The notes under the pieces are model-generated. The model was not told the origin of the DNA. It saw only the letters and a program-made list of their open reading frames with translations, and searched no databases. A stretch of 8,929 nt of DNA. It comes from Candidatus Gottesmanbacteria bacterium (lineage in GTDB: Bacteria; Patescibacteriota; Microgenomatia; UBA10105; UBA927). Positions 4,823-8,929 of the stretch are shown piece by piece. Location of the stretch: NCBI GenBank assembly GCA_016218185.1, contig JACREP010000005.1, positions 1 to 8,929 on the forward strand, read 5' to 3'. The translations under genes and the position numbers were made by a program. Position 1 is the stretch's first letter. Each line of letters begins with the position of its first letter.

Positions 4823-5797
4823 ATGGTCATCTCTGTTTCCCATTTGTCCAAATATTATAAGGTGCATAAAAAAGAACCTGGTTTTTTGGGTTCGATGCGG
4901 TCATTGGTTCATCGGCAGTATGAAACGGTTAAGGCAGTGGACGATGTTTCATTTGTTATCGACGAGGGAGAGTTAGTGGGATTTATCGGACCCAACGGTG
5001 CCGGCAAGACCACGACGCTTAAATGCCTGTCGGGCTTGTTGTATCCTACCGCCGGCCGCGTGAGTGTCCTTGATTTTACGCCGTTTGACCGGAAAACCGC
5101 ATTTCTTAAGCAAATCGCCCTGGTCATGGGTCAGAAAAACCAACTCTGGTGGGATTTGCCGGCAATGGAGACATTTCTTCTCAATAAAGAAATATATGAA
5201 ATTCCCGATGATGTATATAAAAAAGCACTCAGTGAACTCGTTGATCTATTGGAAGTAGAACAGATACTCAAGGTACAAGTGCGCAAACTGTCTCTCGGAG
5301 AGCGTATGAAAATGGAGCTTATTGCGGCGCTTATCCATGCTCCAAAAGTACTGTTTTTGGATGAGCCGACCATAGGACTTGATGTGGTGATGCAGAAGAA
5401 GATGCGAGATTTTATCCGCGCGTACAATGAGTTGCACCGGTCTACCATTCTTCTGACCTCTCACTACATGGAAGACGTGCGACAGCTGGCAAAGCGGGTG
5501 ATTATCATCGATCACGGAGAAATTTTATACGATGGCAAGTTAGATCAGTTGGTAAAAAAGTTTGCCAAGTATAAAGTGTTGTCGGTAATTTTAGAGACGT
5601 ATGTGCCCCCGGATAAGCTCAAAGAAATAGGAGAACTTACCGATTACGATTTTCCGCGCGCGGTCATCCGCGTGCCGCGAAGCGCGTCCAACGTGGCGGC
5701 TGCACAAATCCTTCAGAAGTTTCCGGTCGATGACCTTAACATCGAAGAGCCGGATATCGAAGATATTATAAGGGATGTGTTCAGTCAGGGAAAATGA
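4823..5797 (+). CDS. ABC exporter ATPase subunit (COG4586 / NatA-like)
   Basis: A 324-residue ATPase that would power the two permeases encoded directly after it. All ABC motifs are present: Walker A GPNGAGKTT (56-64), Q-loop Gln104, signature LSLGE (156-160), Walker B VLFLDEP (176-182) with Glu181, D-loop Asp187 and H-loop His214. An insertion before Walker A (HKKEPGFLGSMRSLVHR, 15-31) and the C-terminal extension of about 100 residues are typical of the COG4586 group. Start choice: the ATG at 4823 fits the -10 box at 4807-4812; the ATG at 4814 is possible, but the frame further upstream runs through the HU terminator and is not credible. The stop overlaps the next gene (ATGA). The substrate is unknown; relatives are annotated as drug, ion or uncharacterised exporters. 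Confidence 0.92.
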   Translation: MVISVSHLSKYYKVHKKEPGFLGSMRSLVHRQYETVKAVDDVSFVIDEGELVGFIGPNGAGKTTTLKCLSGLLYPTAGRVSVLDFTPFDRKTAFLKQIALVMGQKNQLWWDLPAMETFLLNKEIYEIPDDVYKKALSELVDLLEVEQILKVQVRKLSLGERMKMELIAALIHAPKVLFLDEPTIGLDVVMQKKMRDFIRAYNELHRSTILLTSHYMEDVRQLAKRVIIIDHGEILYDGKLDQLVKKFAKYKVLSVILETYVPPDKLKEIGELTDYDFPRAVIRVPRSASNVAAAQILQKFPVDDLNIEEPDIEDIIRDVFSQGK

Positions 5798-6588
5798 AAA
5801 CGTATTTTCAGATCATCAAAAACACGTGGGCCGAGATGATGATGTACCGGCTCAACTTTGTCCTCTGGCGCGTGCGGTGGGTGGTGCAGCGGCTGGTCGT
5901 ATATTTTTTGTGGTGGGCAATATTTGCCAATCGACAGGAGATCTTCGGCTACAGCCAGTCCATGATATTAACCTATGTGTTGTTGGGCAGCATCGTCGGG
6001 ACGTTTGTTTTGGGTACCACGACCATGGACATCGGCGGGGTCATCAACCAGGGAAATCTTTCTAATTTTCTCATCCGTCCTGTGGATTTTTTCCGTTACT
6101 ATCTGGCACGGGATATCGGAGATAAACTGTTAAACGTTGTATTTGCGGTTGTTGAAATTGCCATTCTGGTTCTTCTTCTTCGTCCGCCGGTGTTTGTTGA
6201 GAGCAATATATGGTATATCCTTCTGTCGGTTGTTGCCGTTGGTATCGGCGCGTTACTTTATTTTTTCTTCAGTTTACTGCTTGGGTTTTTCGGATTTTGG
6301 TCTTCCGACGTCTGGTCGCCGCGGTTTTTGTCGATGGTCATTATGGAGTTTTTCGCCGGAGGGCTGTTTCCCTTGGATATTTTGCCCAAGCCGCTGTTTG
6401 CGTTTGCCCGCAGTCTGCCGTTTTTTTACTTCATTTATTTTCCGATCAAAGTATATCTGGGACAGTTGTCTGTCATATCCGTAGTGCAGGGGCTTGCCAC
6501 CGGACTGGTTTGGGTGGGAGGGTTATGGTATATCGCAGTTCTGGTATGGAAAAAAGGATTGCGGGTTTACACGGCAGAAGGGAAATAG
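5794..6588 (+). CDS. ABC-2 type permease (COG4587-like), first subunit
   Basis: A 264-residue integral membrane protein, one of two permeases of the exporter. About six hydrophobic segments are visible: roughly 26-46, 56-75, 112-129, 139-168, 177-197 and 226-252. The cytoplasmic-loop motif GNLSNFLIRPVDFFRYY (87-103) is the family landmark of the ABC-2 group PF06182 (small residue, then L, then R-P). The ATG overlaps the ATPase stop by 4 nt and AGGG lies just upstream, so translation is coupled. It is followed after 5 nt by the second permease. It would pair with that subunit and with a dimer of the ATPase. Substrate unknown. Confidence 0.88.
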   Translation: MKTYFQIIKNTWAEMMMYRLNFVLWRVRWVVQRLVVYFLWWAIFANRQEIFGYSQSMILTYVLLGSIVGTFVLGTTTMDIGGVINQGNLSNFLIRPVDFFRYYLARDIGDKLLNVVFAVVEIAILVLLLRPPVFVESNIWYILLSVVAVGIGALLYFFFSLLLGFFGFWSSDVWSPRFLSMVIMEFFAGGLFPLDILPKPLFAFARSLPFFYFIYFPIKVYLGQLSVISVVQGLATGLVWVGGLWYIAVLVWKKGLRVYTAEGK

Positions 6589-6593
6589 GAGCT

Positions 6594-7385
6594 ATGAGAA
6601 CACTTTTCAAGTACAGTTCATTGTGGTGGCTTCTGACGGTCAACTCGTTTCAAATAGTGCTGACTTCGCGGACCAGCGCCACTCTGTTTGTGATAGCAAA
6701 GCTTCTCCGTTTTGTGTTTTTTGCTGTATTTTTGTTTGCGCTTTTTGCTGGTACGCAGGTGATTGCGAATTATTCGCTCCTGCAGGCGGTCATCTTTTAT
6801 CTGACATTTAACCTGATCGACACGGCCACGCAGTTGTTTTTTCGCGAGGTGTACCGTTTTCGGCAGCAGGTTGTCTCGGGCGATTTTGATCTGGTACTCG
6901 TCAAGCCTTCCAGCCCGTTATTCAGGGCTCTTGCCGGCGGGGCGGACCCTCTGGATCTTATTATGCTTATTCCGTACGTGAGTAGCCTTGTGTATGCCGT
7001 GAGCCGACTTGGTTCGCTTCATATCACAACCGTGGGGTTATACATTCTTCTTTTGATGAACGGATTTTTCATTGCTACCGGTTTTCATATACTGGTTCTG
7101 GCTCTTGCGGTCGCCACGACAGAAATAGACCATGCCATTATGATCTATCGGGATATCACGAGCATGGCGCGTCTTCCGGTAGATATTTACCGCGAGCCGC
7201 TGCGGAGTTTTATCACATTTGTCGTTCCGGTAGGTGTCATGATGACGTTTCCGGCAAAGGCGCTTTTTGGTTTGCTTACACCTACGGCTGTTATTGTTTC
7301 CTTTTTGATTGGTATTGCATTTTTATTGGTGAGTGTACGCGTATGGGGAGCATCACTTACTCGATACGCATCAGCATCCAGCTAA
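6594..7385 (+). CDS. ABC-2 type permease (COG3694-like), second subunit
   Basis: A 263-residue membrane protein and the presumed partner of the preceding permease. Hydrophobic segments lie at about 32-54, 60-80, 122-138, 143-176, 205-218 and 228-251. SGDFDLVLVKPSSPLFRAL (95-113) is the equivalent of the R-P loop motif of the first subunit, here with K-P, at the same relative position; this supports common ancestry of the two. Start: ATG at 6594 with AGGAG (6587-6591) in front, overlapping the upstream TAG stop. An in-frame open stretch continues back to 6210 inside the first permease gene and is not coding. It closes the three-gene exporter operon; the following gap holds a palindromic repeat but no T-rich terminator. 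Confidence 0.88.
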   Translation: MRTLFKYSSLWWLLTVNSFQIVLTSRTSATLFVIAKLLRFVFFAVFLFALFAGTQVIANYSLLQAVIFYLTFNLIDTATQLFFREVYRFRQQVVSGDFDLVLVKPSSPLFRALAGGADPLDLIMLIPYVSSLVYAVSRLGSLHITTVGLYILLLMNGFFIATGFHILVLALAVATTEIDHAIMIYRDITSMARLPVDIYREPLRSFITFVVPVGVMMTFPAKALFGLLTPTAVIVSFLIGIAFLLVSVRVWGASLTRYASASS

Positions 7386-7409
7386 GCCATATATCACCGC
7401 TCTTGTGAG

Positions 7410-7456
7410 GCCCGCCCACAGCTACGCAGTTGCTGGCGGGCGAACAAGCAAGGTTC
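7410..7456. repeat. Palindromic repeat after the exporter operon
   Basis: GCCCGCC (7410-7416) pairs with GGCGGGC (7435-7441), and after a 2x2 internal loop CAGCT (about 7418-7422) continues the stem. A second small hairpin follows directly: CGAAC (7441-7445) with GTTCG (7452-7456). The outer arms match those of the unit at 626-654, so both are probably the same repeat family. No T-run follows, so it is not a standard terminator. Confidence 0.6.
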
Positions 7457-7462
7457 GCAGGA

Positions 7463-7492
7463 TTGACCTACAATACAAAAAAGAGATAAACT
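7463..7492 (+). promoter_or_regulatory. Candidate promoter of the LytR_C gene
   Basis: TTGACC (7463-7468) resembles a -35. Two overlapping -10 candidates follow: GATAAA (7485-7490, 16-nt spacer) and TAAACT (7487-7492, 18-nt spacer). Either would place the transcription start at or next to the ATG at 7499, which has no good Shine-Dalgarno sequence. Confidence 0.4.
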
Positions 7493-7498
7493 TAGACT

Positions 7499-8296
7499 AT
7501 GTCAGCAAAAAGGAAAAGCGCCAAAAAAGTGCCTAAGATAGAAGAAGCGGTGGAAACAGGGGCTTCTCCCATAACGTCCCGTGAAGCTGGATCCGGTCCA
7601 GCGAAGCCCGATCCCGCTTCGCGGGACTTCGCCGGACAGATTGTAGAGGTGGTGGAGGAGACAGCTCCCCAGATGGAGCCGGCGGCGGAAGAGGATGTTC
7701 AAACGGATGCTCCGTCGGAGATGCCTGCCGGCAGGCAAGAGATGCCCCAAGAGGAAGAGAAGCGGAAAGAAATGGTTGACGACCTCTTTGATGAAAAACA
7801 GGCAGCAATCATGCCGGAAATTGCCGTTCACACCAAAAGCGCAGTCATTCCGTTTGTAAGTTGGGTATTGGTGGTGTTATCCGTTGCTGCGGTTACCGGA
7901 GGGGTGCTCTATATAGCTATCCAACGGCCGACGCTCCGGCTTCCTGCGTTGTTTTTTGTCAAACCCACCCCAACGCCCACACCCATTCCCACACCGACTC
8001 CCGCGGCTGTCAAACGGGAAGACGTTTCCATCCAGATCCTTAACGGCGGCGGCACGCCGGGAGCTGCAGGGAAAATGAAGAAATTATTGGAGGACAAAGG
8101 GTACAGCGTGAAAGACGTCGGTAACACAGACGAATACACCCACACAAAGACGGAAATTCTGGTGAAGAGCGGAAAGGAAGCATATCTCGGGCTTTTGGAA
8201 ACCGACCTGAAAGACGTTTACTTGCTCGGTACATCCAGCGCTACTCTTCCGGCGGATGCGGCCTACGACGTGCGGGTGATTGTGGGGAAAGAATAA
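7499..8296 (+). CDS. Single-pass membrane protein with C-terminal LytR_C domain
   Basis: A 265-residue protein in four parts. Residues 1-115 are an acidic, Pro/Glu-rich cytoplasmic region starting with a basic run (SAKRKSAKK). Residues about 116-141 form one membrane segment (VIPFVSWVLVVLSVAAVTGG). Residues 156-169 are a Pro/Thr linker (PTPTPTPIPTPTPA). Residues about 176-264 are a LytR_C domain: VSIQILNGGGTPGAAGKMKK, GYSVKDVGN and a final YDVRVIVGK. In other bacteria LytR_C often follows the LytR-CpsA-Psr catalytic domain that attaches glycopolymers to peptidoglycan; here the catalytic domain is absent, so a wall-associated or accessory role is only an inference. Two palindromic repeats (7592-7636 and 7722-7737) are embedded in the disordered cytoplasmic part. 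A HAD phosphatase gene follows after 6 nt. Confidence 0.85.
   Translation: MSAKRKSAKKVPKIEEAVETGASPITSREAGSGPAKPDPASRDFAGQIVEVVEETAPQMEPAAEEDVQTDAPSEMPAGRQEMPQEEEKRKEMVDDLFDEKQAAIMPEIAVHTKSAVIPFVSWVLVVLSVAAVTGGVLYIAIQRPTLRLPALFFVKPTPTPTPIPTPTPAAVKREDVSIQILNGGGTPGAAGKMKKLLEDKGYSVKDVGNTDEYTHTKTEILVKSGKEAYLGLLETDLKDVYLLGTSSATLPADAAYDVRVIVGKE
7592..7636. repeat. 45-nt nested palindrome inside the LytR_C gene
   Basis: Three stacked stems lie in one 45-nt unit: TCCG (7592-7595) with CGGA (7633-7636), GCGAAG (7601-7606) with CTTCGC (7627-7632), and TCCCGC (7612-7617) with GCGGGA (7621-7626) around the loop TTC. All unpaired bases are two 5-nt bulges on the 5' side. The core AGCGAAG (7600-7606) is the same as in the cluster at 542-654. 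It codes for SGPAKPDPASRDFAG in the disordered region. Confidence 0.65.
7722..7737. repeat. 16-bp perfect palindrome inside the LytR_C gene
   Basis: TGCCTGCCGGCAGGCA equals its own reverse complement. It codes for MPAGRQ in the acidic disordered region and does not break the frame. Confidence 0.65.
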
Positions 8297-8302
8297 TAAC
8301 AG

Positions 8303-8929
8303 ATGAAGTATAAAGCGCTCATTTTAGACCTCGACGGAACAACCGTTGTAAACTACAGTCCAGATCCGCCCACAAAAAAGGTTACGGAAGCGATAAAAAA
8401 GGCACACAAACGCATCCACATTTCGATTGCCACCGGCAGGCCCCTTGCTCAAGTACAGCATATAATTGATCATTTGGAACTTTCCGGTCCCTGCATCCTC
8501 AATAACGGCTCGCAGATTTATGATCCGATACAAAAAAAGATCATTCACGAAGTAATATTTCATAAGGAGTTGGTTCCAAGAATCTATGAGTTTTGTAAAA
8601 AAAGACGTCTGGAAGTGCGAATATTCAACGGCACACAGGATATTGTGCATAAAGGAGGGCCGATACCTGCCAGAGTGCTTTCTCTTTATGTTCCAAAAGG
8701 TACCACCGGCATGATTGATGAGGTGGTTATGTATTGCAGTGCGTTGCCGCATGTGGCAACACACCGGATGATAACAACAGAGGAAGGATTCCATTCTATG
8801 GAGATTACACACACAGATGCATCAAAGTTACACGGGATTGTGGAGGTGGCAAGACACTTAAACATTAAGACAGAAGAAATCATCGGTGTGGGGGACGGAT
8901 ACAACGACTTTCCGCTCCTTATGGCTTCG
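8303..8929 (+). CDS. Cof-type HAD hydrolase (3' end outside window)
   Basis: The first 209 residues of a haloacid dehalogenase superfamily phosphatase of the Cof/subclass IIB type, which dephosphorylates small phosphorylated metabolites such as sugar phosphates. Motif I is LDLDGT (8-13) with nucleophile Asp9 and acid/base Asp11. Motif II is ATGR (43-46) with Thr44. The cap domain covers about 80-170. Motif III Lys175 lies in DASKLHGI, and motif IV is GDGYND (197-202) with Asp198 and Asp202. All catalytic residues are present. Family members are about 260-280 residues, so some 50-70 are missing past the window edge. The ATG lies 6 nt after the stop of the LytR_C gene without its own promoter, so the two are probably co-transcribed. 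The substrate cannot be predicted. Confidence 0.9.
   Translation, partial: MKYKALILDLDGTTVVNYSPDPPTKKVTEAIKKAHKRIHISIATGRPLAQVQHIIDHLELSGPCILNNGSQIYDPIQKKIIHEVIFHKELVPRIYEFCKKRRLEVRIFNGTQDIVHKGGPIPARVLSLYVPKGTTGMIDEVVMYCSALPHVATHRMITTEEGFHSMEITHTDASKLHGIVEVARHLNIKTEEIIGVGDGYNDFPLLMAS

Noticed and set aside
6210..6593. Longer N-terminus of the second permease
   Set aside because: It overlaps the first permease gene in another frame; the ATG at 6594 has a Shine-Dalgarno sequence and gives the normal family length.

Overview
The window looks like chromosomal DNA of a bacterium with a small genome, most likely a member of the Candidate Phyla Radiation (Patescibacteria), with Microgenomates as my best guess. 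This is an inference. It rests on the gene set (recX, RNase Y, HU, a COG4586/4587/3694-type ABC exporter, a LytR_C-only membrane protein), on many short GC-rich palindromes both between and inside genes, and on several genes whose start codon lies only 6-10 nt after a good -10 box. No rRNA, tRNA, CRISPR array or complete transposase gene was found. Genes end normally at TGA, so recoding of TGA is not indicated. All supported genes are on the + strand.

Layout. (1) Bases 1-500 hold the 3' end of an FkbM-type methyltransferase, clearly AT-rich (about 33% GC by hand count over 61-480). (2) Bases 501-713 are non-coding and filled with hairpins and three copies of the core AGCGAAG. (3) Bases 711-1237 hold a 45-nt structured element, the C-terminal remnant of a HigB/RelE-type toxin, and an intact XRE antitoxin that has its own promoter and palindrome. 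(4) Bases 1318-2702 hold a BRO-N phage-antirepressor-like gene translationally coupled to recX. (5) Bases 2856-4352 encode RNase Y without its usual membrane anchor. (6) Bases 4364-4804 hold an HU gene with a consensus-like promoter, a perfect Shine-Dalgarno sequence and a strong intrinsic terminator. (7) Bases 4804-7385 are a three-gene ABC exporter operon (ATPase plus two ABC-2 permeases). (8) Bases 7386-8929 hold another repeat, a membrane protein with a LytR_C domain, and the start of a Cof-type HAD phosphatase that runs off the window.

How the genes relate. The central core combines DNA and RNA housekeeping: RecX (modulator of RecA), RNase Y (mRNA decay) and HU (nucleoid). The ABC operon is a self-contained efflux or export unit of unknown substrate. 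The left third (FkbM, repeats, broken toxin-antitoxin pair, BRO gene) has the look of an accessory region next to this core.

I did not find a convincing new multi-gene system. The observations most worth following up are the recurring leaderless-type promoters, the anchor-less RNase Y, and the palindromic repeats that have entered coding sequences in frame, in recX and in the LytR_C gene, always in linker regions.
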